Positions 1 to 9,050 of a DNA stretch of 64,000 nt are shown in pieces. This DNA comes from Geomonas paludis (lineage in GTDB: Bacteria > Desulfobacterota > Desulfuromonadia > Geobacterales > Geobacteraceae): contig NZ_BLXY01000016.1 of NCBI RefSeq assembly GCF_014193585.1, positions 1 to 64,000 of the forward strand, read 5' to 3'. The position numbers were made by a program, and so were the translations under genes. Position 1 is the first letter of the stretch. Every line of letters begins with the position of its first letter. The notes beneath the pieces are model-generated. The model was not told where the DNA came from and ran no database searches. It saw only the letters and a program-made list of their open reading frames with translations.

Positions 1-100
1 TCGGGCTGTGAAGAAGAGGACATGGCGTTTTACGCTTTGCGACGGGCTCGAACCCAAGACGCGAACAAACTGCCATGTCCCGGAACAGAAAATCTAGCTG

Positions 101-180
101 CTTGATCGTAAACATACAAGACGCAAAGACTGACCGGCAGAACCTTTACTTTCTTTGCGTCCTGGCGTCTTGGCGTGACA
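101..180. repeat. Snap-back intergenic repeat, family E (partial)
   Basis: The motif GACGCAAAGA near 119 is answered about 40 bases later by TCTTTGCGTC and then CTGGCGTCTTGGCG, so the stretch can fold back on itself. The same vocabulary (CGCCAAGGCGC, CGCAAAG) recurs at 44472-44733. It lies just beyond the stop codon of the first gene and may act as its transcription end. Bases 1-100 show nothing else I can support. Confidence 0.55.
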
Positions 181-186
181 ATGGTT

Positions 187-2643
187 TTAAGCCCCCGCGC
201 CTTTTGCCCGTCGTGCCAACCAAACCTCGCGCCCAAGGAACAGGGCGAAGACGGCGAAGGAGACCAGGGTGAGGTACTTGCCGATTTTGAACGGCGTCGG
301 ATCGAAAACCATCTCGACCTTGTGCATGCCCGGGGTCAGGTATATTCCGCGCAGCACGTGATTGACCGGATAAATCTCGGCGACCTTGCCGTCGACGGTC
401 GCTTTCCACCCCTTGTAGTACTTCTCCCCCAGAACCAGCATCGAGTTCATCGCCACCGCGGCATCGAGATCGATCTTCTCGGCCTCGTACTTGTTGACGC
501 GCACCTGCCCGGGGCCGGTAGCCGGCACCGTGGCACCGGGACCCAACATCGGGATGGGCGGAGGCGACTCGACGATGGCAATGACATCGGCCTGGAACTG
601 CGGGTTCTGCAGCGCACCCAAAACGTCGGCCGGATTCTTAACCTGCACCGCCACCGGCGCGAGCCACGCCTTGGGCAGCACGGTCTTGTTCTCCAGCACC
701 ACCATGGCGCCATTGGGAGAATAAAAGACCGGGACGTACTTGCCGGCAAGAGCCGCCTTGTCCTGCTCGTACTGCTCCTTGGTCGCCACCACGTAGCGCA
801 CGTTCAGGATGTCGGGCATGCTGGAGCCAAGGTTGAAGTTGTCCAAAAACTCCTGCCAGCGCCGCTGCTGCACCGCGTTGGATGTGAACATGACCGGAAT
901 GCCGGCCGCGGCATACGGCATCGGGTCGCCGTTCAGCGGCAGGGTGCGGAACTCCTTAGGCTGTTTTGCCAGGAACGCAATATCAGGCGACTGGGTCGCG
1001 GCAGCCTTGTGCGGCTCATCCACCAGGAACAGGAACTTCGCGTTGACCCTGCCGGTATCCACCAGGAACAGCCCGATCAGCACGAAGGGGAGCAGCTTGG
1101 CCGTCAGCTTGCCGCGCTGGTACATCGCGAAAACCACGGCGAAGATGGCGGCAAGCCCCGCGGCGATCCAAGTCTCGTTGACCAGGTTGGTCCAACGCTG
1201 CAGCACGAGTTTCTCGCTCTGCGGTTCGTAGCGGGTCGGTTGGGCGATGATGTCGATGAACTTGTTCACCCAGAAGTTGCCGGTGGTCACCTCCACGCCG
1301 ACCAGCACCAGCAACAGCACCGGAAGCGCGACCACACCGATGAGGTAGCGCTTGAAGGCACGGCTGGCACGGACCGCCGGATCGAGCAGCAGGTCGATGC
1401 CGAGCGCGGAAAGAACCCCAAGCCCGAGCACCGGGATGAACATGATCATCTTCGGCACACGGAAACGGTTGATGCCGGGGAAGTAGTCAAAGAGCAGGTT
1501 GTAGAAGGGCGTGTATTTCCCCATGGAGAAGAAGATCCCCACCACGACCGCCGAGAGCGCCAGCCACGTGTAGCGGTCGCGCCGGAAGATGAGCGGCAGC
1601 GGGAGCAGCAGCCACGGGAGCAGCCCCATGTAGCTCACGGTCTGGGTGAAGTTCATCCGCCCCCAGTAGTACGAACCGATGTTGCCGGGATTGGGGCCTG
1701 CCTCCTGGCGCGAGAACCCGAACATGCCCGGGATGATGAAAGCCGCCGTCTCCTCGGGCGGCAGGGACCAGGACATCGCCTCTTCCCGTGCGAGTCCTCC
1801 CTTCGCCTCGCTCTGGCCTGCCGAAGCGGTGACGTTGGCCCCGCTGTTCACACCGCGGTTGGTCTCCTTGGACCAGTTGGCCAAGGGAACCAGCGACATG
1901 GCGACGGTGGTGAGGAAGAAAACCAGCAGGGTCAGGTTCAACGCCAGCAGGCGGCCGAACTCCTTCTTGCCCCCCTCGTCGGCCAAAACGATGCACAAGG
2001 AGCGCGCGACGCCGTAGACGCCGATGGCAAGGCAGGTGTAGTAGGCGACCTGCCAGTGCCCGTGGAAAAACTGCACCGCCAGGATGAAGGCCGTGCTCAG
2101 GAAGAAGATGACCCGCCGCGACCGGAACCCTTTTTCCAGAAAGTAAAAGGCCCAGGGGGTGATCGAGATGGTGGCGATCTTCATGACGTGCCCGGCGTTG
2201 ATCAGCGAGGCGTTTTCCGGAGCGATGGCGAACACCAGGCCCGCCAGGAAAGACCCGATCTGGCTGCAGCCGATGGTGCGACAGAACCAGTAGGTGCCGG
2301 CAGCGCCGACGAAGAGGTGGAAGAGGATATACCAGGCCACGCTGGCCGGCGGCGGGAAGAGCCAGAAGATCAGCTTCTGGGTGAACAGGAACTGGCCGGC
2401 AGCTCCGCCCCCCTCGTTGGTGAAGCCGGAGTTGATGTACATGTCCCAACCGGCGCTGGAGAGGTTTATGTCGAAGAGCTTCCAAAACGGCTGCGATCCG
2501 AGATGTTTCACACCCCAGTAGAACTCGTTGATGATGTCCGGCGCGCGGATGATCTTGTCCGTGAAAAGGATCTTGGAAAAAAGCAGGATGAGCAGCGCAA
2601 GCAGTGCGCCCTGAAACAGCAATTCCTTCTTACGATCTGTCAT
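187..2643 (-). CDS. YfhO-like polytopic membrane protein (GT-C type)
   Basis: This 818-residue protein has many hydrophobic segments from about residue 10 to 500 and a soluble C-terminal part. That part contains YYKGWKATVDGK followed by HVLRGIYLTPGMHKVE, the arrangement typical of the YfhO family (Bacillus YfhO is linked to lipoteichoic acid glycosylation). Such proteins are thought to be lipid-phosphate-sugar-dependent glycosyltransferases acting outside the membrane. I chose the ATG at 2643 because GGAG lies 7 bases upstream; a start 27 bases earlier lacks a ribosome site. It is the last gene of the polysaccharide operon, about 140 bases after a GT4 gene, so it probably decorates the same glycan. 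Substrate unknown. Confidence 0.75.
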   Translation of the reverse strand: MTDRKKELLFQGALLALLILLFSKILFTDKIIRAPDIINEFYWGVKHLGSQPFWKLFDINLSSAGWDMYINSGFTNEGGGAAGQFLFTQKLIFWLFPPPASVAWYILFHLFVGAAGTYWFCRTIGCSQIGSFLAGLVFAIAPENASLINAGHVMKIATISITPWAFYFLEKGFRSRRVIFFLSTAFILAVQFFHGHWQVAYYTCLAIGVYGVARSLCIVLADEGGKKEFGRLLALNLTLLVFFLTTVAMSLVPLANWSKETNRGVNSGANVTASAGQSEAKGGLAREEAMSWSLPPEETAAFIIPGMFGFSRQEAGPNPGNIGSYYWGRMNFTQTVSYMGLLPWLLLPLPLIFRRDRYTWLALSAVVVGIFFSMGKYTPFYNLLFDYFPGINRFRVPKMIMFIPVLGLGVLSALGIDLLLDPAVRASRAFKRYLIGVVALPVLLLVLVGVEVTTGNFWVNKFIDIIAQPTRYEPQSEKLVLQRWTNLVNETWIAAGLAAIFAVVFAMYQRGKLTAKLLPFVLIGLFLVDTGRVNAKFLFLVDEPHKAAATQSPDIAFLAKQPKEFRTLPLNGDPMPYAAAGIPVMFTSNAVQQRRWQEFLDNFNLGSSMPDILNVRYVVATKEQYEQDKAALAGKYVPVFYSPNGAMVVLENKTVLPKAWLAPVAVQVKNPADVLGALQNPQFQADVIAIVESPPPIPMLGPGATVPATGPGQVRVNKYEAEKIDLDAAVAMNSMLVLGEKYYKGWKATVDGKVAEIYPVNHVLRGIYLTPGMHKVEMVFDPTPFKIGKYLTLVSFAVFALFLGREVWLARRAKGAGA

Positions 2644-2783
2644 ACATGCTCTCCGGAAAAAACCCCACACGGTCTGCTGCAGCGTGATTTCATTTGGTCG
2701 AGGTGAAGTGAAGCCGATGGGCGGGCACCTTCGGGGATTCCAACAGCGGCCTTGGCAGCGGGGAAACCAACGGGACCTTGCGG

Positions 2784-3971
2784 CTAATCGGATATTTTAT
2801 AAAACAATTCAAGTTTCTCGGCAAACATATTCCACCGGAACTGCTCCAGCAGGTAGCGCCGGCCCTCCTTGCCGAGGGCCTCGCGAGGGACCGGATCGTT
2901 GAGAAGCTCCACGGTCCGCTCCACCATCCCCTGCCAGTCGTCCGGGTCGCACAACACTCCGCCGCGCTCCGGCACGATGTACTCCTTGATCTGGCCTACG
3001 GCATCGGCAACGACCGGCACGCCGGCGCGCAACAGCTCGGTCAGCTTTGCCGGGCACTTGCAGCGGTTCAGGAGGGTGTCGGCAAAAGGGTAGATGGCGA
3101 GGTCGGCTGCGGCCAGGTAATCGGGCAGTTCCATCGGTTCGATCCAGCCGGCCATTACCAGCGCATCCTCAAAACCGTCGGCCTTGGCCGCCTGCAAAAG
3201 CTCCGCTTCCTCCCCCTGCCTCCCCTTCCCCACCACCAGGAACCTGACGCCAGGCACGCGGCGCCGGGCTTCGGCGAAGATGAGATGCAGCTTCTCCTGG
3301 CTGAACTCGAAGAAGCGGGTGTAGAGCAGCAGCACCGGTGCCTCGGGCGCGATGCCGAGCCGGCGCCGGATCTTATCGCCGTCACCGGCGGGACTGTCAT
3401 CGACACAGTTGGGGAGGTAGAGCAGTCGCTCCCGCGCAATGCCCATCTGCAGGTGCAGCTCCTCCAGCATGCGGCTCGCCACGGTCACCCCGCGCACGCG
3501 CTGCGGCAGCCACTGCTCTTGGAAAGCGTACAGCTGCCTCTCGGCCGCTGAGTACTGCAGTTGGTCATTCATCCCCCCCTTCCCTTCCCAATCGTCGGTG
3601 TCGAGGAAAAGGGGCGGCATGCGGATGCCGAGTCGCTCACTGCAAAGCTGCAGCATGGCGCTCAGCCCGCCGTACCCCTTGGGTTTAAAGAGGTGCACCA
3701 GGTCCGGCTTTTCGTCGAGTGCCGCCCGGAACAGGCGCCAGGCCAGGAAGGGCGCGGCCAGAGCCTTGTGTTTCGGCCCCAGCACGATGTTCTTCACCGG
3801 TACACCGCGCACGACCTCGGTGGTGCCGGAGCTTTCCGGGTTGGTGTACGGAGGCGCCACGATGACCACTTCGTGGCCGCGCTGCTGCAGTCCCACGGCC
3901 AGCGGAATCATGCGGGCGAGTACCGTCCCCTTGGGGCGCAGGCCAAACGGTGCCATCAGGACGATTTTCAC
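2784..3971 (-). CDS. Glycosyltransferase family 4 (GT-B fold)
   Basis: This 395-residue protein starts with a Rossmann-like strand and loop (MKIVLMAPFG) and has a C-terminal donor-binding half containing FLVVGKG, LAAADLAIYPF and KLTELLRAGVPVVA, the usual GT4 layout. It would transfer a sugar from a nucleotide donor to a lipid-linked glycan at the cytoplasmic face of the inner membrane. The start overlaps the upstream gene's stop by 4 bases (ATGA), which points to translational coupling. Donor and acceptor cannot be told from sequence. Confidence 0.85.
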   Translation of the reverse strand: MKIVLMAPFGLRPKGTVLARMIPLAVGLQQRGHEVVIVAPPYTNPESSGTTEVVRGVPVKNIVLGPKHKALAAPFLAWRLFRAALDEKPDLVHLFKPKGYGGLSAMLQLCSERLGIRMPPLFLDTDDWEGKGGMNDQLQYSAAERQLYAFQEQWLPQRVRGVTVASRMLEELHLQMGIARERLLYLPNCVDDSPAGDGDKIRRRLGIAPEAPVLLLYTRFFEFSQEKLHLIFAEARRRVPGVRFLVVGKGRQGEEAELLQAAKADGFEDALVMAGWIEPMELPDYLAAADLAIYPFADTLLNRCKCPAKLTELLRAGVPVVADAVGQIKEYIVPERGGVLCDPDDWQGMVERTVELLNDPVPREALGKEGRRYLLEQFRWNMFAEKLELFYKISD

Positions 3972-4942
3972 GCGCTCCCTCCCTTGGCGGGACGCTTCCC
4001 CTTAACGACCCGGTCGTACAGCTGTTGCGCCGCCACCAGCAGCCCCGAGCCCAAAAGCCCGGCAGCGAGACCGAAGGCGACGAAAATCTTACGGTGCGGG
4101 AAGGAGACACGCACCGCCTCGCGGATCAGTGCCCGACCTTCCCTGCACCGCCCCGCCAGCACGAGAATCCTGCCGTAATCCGCTTTGTGAAAGGCGACCA
4201 GCCCCCGGGCATCAACCGAGCGCCGCGCCAACTCTTCGGCGAATTCCTCCACGACCCCCTCTGCGACCCGCAGCTTCGCCTCGAACATCTTCACCTGATC
4301 GCCGATGGTGTTGCCGGGATGCAGCCGGACCTTGGCGTGCAGCCGGTCCTGAAAGCCGAACCTGGCGCCGGTGAGCGCGAGGCGCAGCAGGAACTCCCAG
4401 TCCTCGTAGCGGTTGCGCGCCGGATCGAAGCCGCCGGCGCGCTCGGCCGCATCGCGTCGGATGAGCGGCGAGTGGATGGTGATGAAGTTGCCGTACAACA
4501 ACTCCGCCACGATGTCGCCGCTGGGAGTCCTGCGCTGCGGCGTGAAGCTGGAGCCGTCCTCGTCATTGAAATAGCTGACCCGGGAGTAGGCGACGTCGTA
4601 GTGGGGATGCTGCGCCAGGAAGGCCGCCTGCTCGGCCAACTTCTCCGGTGCCAAGAGGTCGTCGGCGTCGAGGAACGAAATCAGATCCCCGCTTGCCTCA
4701 CGCATGCCGTTATTGCGCGCGGCGGAGCGCTCCGCGTTCTCCTGGTACAGGTAGCGCACCCGGCTGCCGTACCCCCTCACGATGTCGGCGGTCCCGTCGG
4801 TGGAGCCGTCATCGACCACGATGCACTCGACGCAGGGATGGCTCTGCGCCAGGACGCTGTCAATCGCCTGGGCGATGTACCTTTCCGCGTTGTAGGCCGC
4901 GATGATCACGGAAACCGTGGCGACAGTTTGCCTCTCGGTCAT
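3968..4942 (-). CDS. Glycosyltransferase family 2
   Basis: The 324-residue protein shows the GT2 (GT-A fold) signature: SVIIAAYNAERYIAQAIDS at the N-terminus, VVDDGSTDGT near residue 42, and the metal-binding LDADD near residue 92. RYEDWEFLLRLAL further on is a typical acceptor-side motif. A hydrophobic stretch near residues 290-310 may anchor the C-terminus in the membrane. It overlaps both neighbours by 4 bases within the polysaccharide operon. The transferred sugar is unknown. Confidence 0.87.
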   Translation of the reverse strand: MTERQTVATVSVIIAAYNAERYIAQAIDSVLAQSHPCVECIVVDDGSTDGTADIVRGYGSRVRYLYQENAERSAARNNGMREASGDLISFLDADDLLAPEKLAEQAAFLAQHPHYDVAYSRVSYFNDEDGSSFTPQRRTPSGDIVAELLYGNFITIHSPLIRRDAAERAGGFDPARNRYEDWEFLLRLALTGARFGFQDRLHAKVRLHPGNTIGDQVKMFEAKLRVAEGVVEEFAEELARRSVDARGLVAFHKADYGRILVLAGRCREGRALIREAVRVSFPHRKIFVAFGLAAGLLGSGLLVAAQQLYDRVVKGKRPAKGGSA

Positions 4943-6024
4943 CCCTTGACTCCCTTGATGCGCTTCAGCAGTTCGTCCGCCTTGATCTTCGCCTTCTTGA
5001 TGCCCAGGAACAGCCGACCGGCGATGTCATCGCTCACAAAGCTGGTGATGGGGACGTCGCGGTCGGTCCACTCGTACTTGTACTCCTCGGGGCCGATGCA
5101 GAAGTCGAAGAGCTCCACACCCTGCTCGAAGCAGTGCCGGATCAGGTAATAGGTCAGCACGCGACCGGGAGAGTACTTGCCGTAGCGGTGGTCGTAGGTC
5201 GGCATCACGAAGTAGAGCCGGTTCTTGTAGAGGTAACCCAGGTGCGTCGCGATGACCTCGCCGTTCAGCGTCAGGCAGCAGAGGTGAACATTGGGGTTAC
5301 GGCGCACCTCCTCCCGGTAGAACTCCTCGTAGCCGGGCTTGAACAGCACCCCGTGCACGCCCGAAACCTGGAAGCGCCAGCGCTTCTGCTCCAGGAACGC
5401 TTCCAGCACCTCTTGGGAGCGCGGCTCCACGCCCGGCACTATGGTGAAGGCAAGCTCGCCCAACTCCTCCAGCCGCTTGATCTGGCGCAGCGTGTCCGAT
5501 TTCTGCTTCTTGCGGAACCGCTTCAGCGAATCGAGATAGGCCTCGAAGCCCCCTTGCAGTTCGATGAAGGGCGCGACATCGCCGCGGAAGAACCTGAACT
5601 CGCGGTTGAAATACGGGTAGGCCAGCGCGTCGTGGCGCATGTTGTGGAAGTAACCGACGTGATAGCCACACTCTTTCTTGAGCAGGCGCAAAGCCTCGCG
5701 CAGGAACTCCGCGACCGGCGCGGAACAAGCCGGGTCGATGAGCACGTCGCCGTAGTCCACGATGAAGAAGCCGCCCAGCCAGGTCAGGATGCGCACGCCC
5801 CCCTTGGCGATGATGCAACCGGGGAAGACGGCGCGCAGTTCACCCGCCTCGCGACCGACCACCACTGCCGGGACCGCCCCGCTCGCCTTGCCAGCGCACA
5901 GGTACCAGTCCGCCAGCAGGCGGTGGTTTTGGAACAGGTGCACCGGCGATCTCCGCTCCAGCGCCTCCCACTCCGGCCCCAGTTCAAGGAGCCCATTCTC
6001 GTTGTCGATCACTTCAAGCTGCAT
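4939..6024 (-). CDS. GNAT/FemAB-like acyltransferase (CelD/BcsL type)
   Basis: The 361-residue protein matches the Acetyltransf_6 pattern seen in polysaccharide clusters. A central segment (FEAYLDSLKRFRKKQKSDT, then RQIKRLEELGEL) is followed by a GNAT-like half with ATHLGYLYKNRLYFVMPTYD and SPGRVLTYYLIRHC, which recalls acyl-CoA binding in this family. A role in N-acylating an amino sugar of the glycan would fit the aminotransferase gene next to it. It overlaps that gene by 11 bases and the GT2 gene by 4 bases. The acyl donor and acceptor are inferred. Confidence 0.72.
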   Translation of the reverse strand: MQLEVIDNENGLLELGPEWEALERRSPVHLFQNHRLLADWYLCAGKASGAVPAVVVGREAGELRAVFPGCIIAKGGVRILTWLGGFFIVDYGDVLIDPACSAPVAEFLREALRLLKKECGYHVGYFHNMRHDALAYPYFNREFRFFRGDVAPFIELQGGFEAYLDSLKRFRKKQKSDTLRQIKRLEELGELAFTIVPGVEPRSQEVLEAFLEQKRWRFQVSGVHGVLFKPGYEEFYREEVRRNPNVHLCCLTLNGEVIATHLGYLYKNRLYFVMPTYDHRYGKYSPGRVLTYYLIRHCFEQGVELFDFCIGPEEYKYEWTDRDVPITSFVSDDIAGRLFLGIKKAKIKADELLKRIKGVKG

Positions 6025-7093
6025 CGAGCACCTTTTGCAGTAGCGGCAGATAGCTCTCCGGCTCCAGCCCCTGGTGCAGCGGGAGGTAGAGCATCCGCCT
6101 CCACAAGTCGGCAGCGCCGCATATATCGTGGTCCAGCACCGCCCCCGGGAGCGAGGGCCAAGTATGGAGGTCGAGGCCGTGCCGGCGGGCCCGGTGCAGT
6201 AGATCGAGCCAGGCGCGGTGATCCCTGGTGACGACGGGCAGCACCAGCGGCGAGTTACCCTCGCGCAAGAGCCGGGGGACAGGCAGCATCTCTTTGCAGC
6301 CGCTCCCCAGGAGGAACAGCTCCACTGCCTGGTACAGCCGGCGCCGGTGCATCCGGATGGAGTCCTGATCGCTCGCAGCCAGCTGCCTCAATGCCAGCAG
6401 ATCGGCCTGATGCGCCTTCATGTCGTCATCGCCAAAGCCGCGGGGGTCGGAGAAGTCCGGCAGTGCGCGCAGCCGTATGCCGAGAGTTCGCAAGCCGGCA
6501 GCGGCCACGAAGCGCTGGCGCGACTCCGGCGGCGCAGCCCCGTTCAACTGGTCCAGTTCCCTCTTGAGCGGCAGAAAGCGGTCGCTGTTGATCCTGACCC
6601 GGGCGCCGTTGACGGACCCGAGCACCTTCCGGAAGGAGGTGAAGGAGAAGTCGCCGAACTCTTCCAGAGGTGTGCCCCCAAGCGAGCTGGCGAAGCCGTG
6701 GGCGTTGTCGTTGAGCCAGATCAGGCCGTTCCTGGTGCAGTACTCGGCGATGGCGGGAAAGTCCTGGCTCACCCCGAAGTAGCTCACGGAGATGAAGGCG
6801 CGGCTACCGGGCTGCACCTCGACGCTGTCCCAATCCACCTGGAAATCCGGCGTCACGCGGTAGTAGACCGGTTCGATCCCCAGTTCGGCCAGCGGCAGCA
6901 GCACCACGTCGCAGATGTAGGCGGGGAGCAGAATGCGGTCGCCGCGCCCCATCCCGAGCACCTTGAGCAGGTTCAAAAGCGCGAAGCGGGCGTAGCCGGT
7001 GTAACTGGTCCGCTCATCGCTCGTGCAGGCTGCGCTGCTCAGAAATAGCTGCACCAGTCCCGGCAGCTTTATTTCAGGAGTCCGTTTGATCAA
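6014..7093 (-). CDS. DegT/DnrJ/EryC1-family aminotransferase
   Basis: This 359-residue PLP-dependent sugar aminotransferase-like protein has the DegT order of motifs: an N-terminal glycine-bearing segment (SYTGYARFALLNLLK), a PLP-contacting Asp in WLNDNAHGF, and FTSFRKVLGSVNGA, whose lysine sits where the Schiff-base lysine is expected. The family makes amino sugars from nucleotide-keto-sugars. It is more divergent than the LegC enzyme at 21571-22755, so it probably serves a second amino sugar. It overlaps the deacetylase gene by 4 bases. Confidence 0.78.
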   Translation of the reverse strand: MIKRTPEIKLPGLVQLFLSSAACTSDERTSYTGYARFALLNLLKVLGMGRGDRILLPAYICDVVLLPLAELGIEPVYYRVTPDFQVDWDSVEVQPGSRAFISVSYFGVSQDFPAIAEYCTRNGLIWLNDNAHGFASSLGGTPLEEFGDFSFTSFRKVLGSVNGARVRINSDRFLPLKRELDQLNGAAPPESRQRFVAAAGLRTLGIRLRALPDFSDPRGFGDDDMKAHQADLLALRQLAASDQDSIRMHRRRLYQAVELFLLGSGCKEMLPVPRLLREGNSPLVLPVVTRDHRAWLDLLHRARRHGLDLHTWPSLPGAVLDHDICGAADLWRRMLYLPLHQGLEPESYLPLLQKVLDAA

Positions 7094-8109
7094 TAGGTGA
7101 CGACCTTTCTGAACCCGTTGGTGGCGGCGCTGTACATCCCGGACAGGAAGATCTCGCTCAGCTTGCCGTTCTTCCCCCCCTCGTAGAGCGGGATGCGGGG
7201 GAGCATGAGCAGGTGATCCCGGTGCCCGGCGTGAAGATTGCCGACCCGCGTTGTGACGGCGCTTGCAAAACCTGCCTCCCGCGCCAGCTCCTCTTCCCGT
7301 GCACCGGCGTCCACCGCCTTGCCGTAAGGATAGGCGAGGTGCCGCACCGGACGGCCCACTTCACGCTCAAGCTCCGCACGCGAGTTGAGGAGCTCCCGCC
7401 AGGCCTCCTCTCGCGGCAGGGGGGCGAGGCTGCGGTGGCTCACCGTGTGGCAGCCGACAGTGCAAAACTTGTCCGCGGCCAACTCCCGCACTTCATCCCA
7501 GGTCATGGCCAGTCGCTCCTGTGCCGCGGCGAGCGGGTAACGCTCCTGCAGCCGCGCCATCAGCTCTGCCTGCTCCTGCGCCGGCAGAGGCTGGTAGATT
7601 GCCTTGAAGGCAATGAACGCGGCCTTGGGATCGGCAAGATCCAGCGCGGCACGCTGTGCGCCGCACTCCAACTCGATGCGGCGGTGCGCCAGGAGCATCT
7701 CTTCGAGGGTGTACCACCAGAAATCAGCCGTACCCGCGGGAAAAGAGTTGGCGACATAAACGATGAAGGGGACTTCGTGGCTACCGAAAACGAGCCGGGC
7801 ATGGTCGAAGTTGTCACGATAACCGTCGTCCAGCGTGAATACCATGTTGCGGCCATGCGCCACGCAGTCGTCGAAGTCCTGCACCAGGTGGTCCAGTGAA
7901 ATAAAGCGCCAGCCGGCCTTTTTCCTGCCGGAGATGAAGGCGTCCAGGAATTCCGGCGTCACCTTCAGGTTGTCCGACGGGAGCCCCCGCTGCGGACCGG
8001 GCAACACCCGGTGCAGCAGCAGCACCGAGGTATGGCCGCCGTAAAAGGGGGCGAAGAGCCGGTGCAGGCGGCTAGCGTGCACCATGTCGACCAGCAGCTT
8101 TACCGTCAT
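7090..8109 (-). CDS. Polysaccharide deacetylase (NodB domain, CE4)
   Basis: The 339-residue protein carries the NodB metal-binding signatures: FTLDDGYRDN (usual form TFDDG) near residue 94 and GCHTVSH near residue 219, plus the late LAYPYGK motif. CE4 enzymes remove acetyl groups from N- or O-acetylated sugars using a divalent metal. No signal peptide is visible, so it probably acts on a lipid-linked intermediate in the cytoplasm. Its start overlaps the GT2 stop by 4 bases. CE4 membership is clear; the substrate is not. Confidence 0.85.
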   Translation of the reverse strand: MTVKLLVDMVHASRLHRLFAPFYGGHTSVLLLHRVLPGPQRGLPSDNLKVTPEFLDAFISGRKKAGWRFISLDHLVQDFDDCVAHGRNMVFTLDDGYRDNFDHARLVFGSHEVPFIVYVANSFPAGTADFWWYTLEEMLLAHRRIELECGAQRAALDLADPKAAFIAFKAIYQPLPAQEQAELMARLQERYPLAAAQERLAMTWDEVRELAADKFCTVGCHTVSHRSLAPLPREEAWRELLNSRAELEREVGRPVRHLAYPYGKAVDAGAREEELAREAGFASAVTTRVGNLHAGHRDHLLMLPRIPLYEGGKNGKLSEIFLSGMYSAATNGFRKVVTY

Positions 8110-9050
8110 GACAGAAGAGTTCTCACCAGCTTCGTATAGGCCTTGAGGCAGAGCGGATCCACCCGCATCGCCTCCCAGTGCATCTGCAGCGCCTCCGCCT
8201 TGGCGCCGGCTCCGGCCAGGGCGCGCCCCAGCGTCGCCAGGTGCTCCGCCTTCTTGCGGCGGTACATGCGGTCCAGGAATGCGGGTTTGCAGGTCCCGTC
8301 GCCGCGCAGCAGTTCCAGGTGGTAGCTCACCACGTTGAAGATGTTGCGGTGGTGGTACGCGATCTTCTGGGTGATGCTCCCTTCCACGCGGTGATACTCG
8401 CCCAGCACCTCGGGGACATGCGTGAAGCGGGCGCCGGCGCGGGCCAGCCGCAGCCAGAACTCGTAATCCTCGGCGCTGTTGAAGTCGAGGTTTTCGGAGA
8501 AGCCGCCGATGGCTTGCGCCAGTTCCCGACGCACCACGGTCGCCGACGTGGAAAGGCGGTTGCCGCGAAAGAGCAGGTCCTGGTAGGCCGGCGCGCGCAC
8601 TTCGTCGTAGGAAAGCGGACGCCTCGTCCCGTCCGAGGCCACCTCGATCTCGTCATGGTAGGCGACGTCGATCAGCGGCTTTTGGGCCAGCAGCGCGGCC
8701 ATGCGCTCCAGCTTGGTCGGATGCCAGAAATCGTCCGCGTCCAAGAAGGCGATGAAGCTCCCGGTGGAGCGGAATATGCCGTTGTTGCGCGCGCCGCCGA
8801 TCCCCTTGTTCTGCTGGCTGGCGAGCTTTACCGGGTAGTCCGGGTAGCGCCGGGCGTACTCCTCGATCACCTGCACCGTCTCGTCCTTCGACCCGTCGTT
8901 GGTGATCACCACTTCGTAATCGGTCAGAGTCTGGGCGCGAACGGAATCGAGCGCCTTGGTGATGAAGGGGGCAGAATTGTAGGCCGGAATCACGACACTG
9001 AAGAGTACTTCTTGCTGCTGATCCGCGTCGTTACCTGATGAGTTTTGCAT
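8106..9050 (-). CDS. Glycosyltransferase family 2
   Basis: This 314-residue GT2 protein has FSVVIPAYNSAPFITKALDS, TNDGSKDET and the DXD-containing LDADDFW near residue 100. NSAEDYEFWLRLA matches the acceptor-site ED motif. The end, roughly residues 255-314, is rich in Ala, Lys and Arg. It is a second GT2 paralogue of the one at 3968-4942. The start overlaps the preceding GT4 gene by 20 bases. Confidence 0.87.
   Translation of the reverse strand: MQNSSGNDADQQQEVLFSVVIPAYNSAPFITKALDSVRAQTLTDYEVVITNDGSKDETVQVIEEYARRYPDYPVKLASQQNKGIGGARNNGIFRSTGSFIAFLDADDFWHPTKLERMAALLAQKPLIDVAYHDEIEVASDGTRRPLSYDEVRAPAYQDLLFRGNRLSTSATVVRRELAQAIGGFSENLDFNSAEDYEFWLRLARAGARFTHVPEVLGEYHRVEGSITQKIAYHHRNIFNVVSYHLELLRGDGTCKPAFLDRMYRRKKAEHLATLGRALAGAGAKAEALQMHWEAMRVDPLCLKAYTKLVRTLLS

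Noticed and set aside
175..2706. Long plus-strand open frame opposite the YfhO-like gene
   Set aside because: The translation is rich in His, Arg, Gly and Asp with no motif; it mirrors the codon bias of the real minus-strand gene, which has clear family motifs and a ribosome site.
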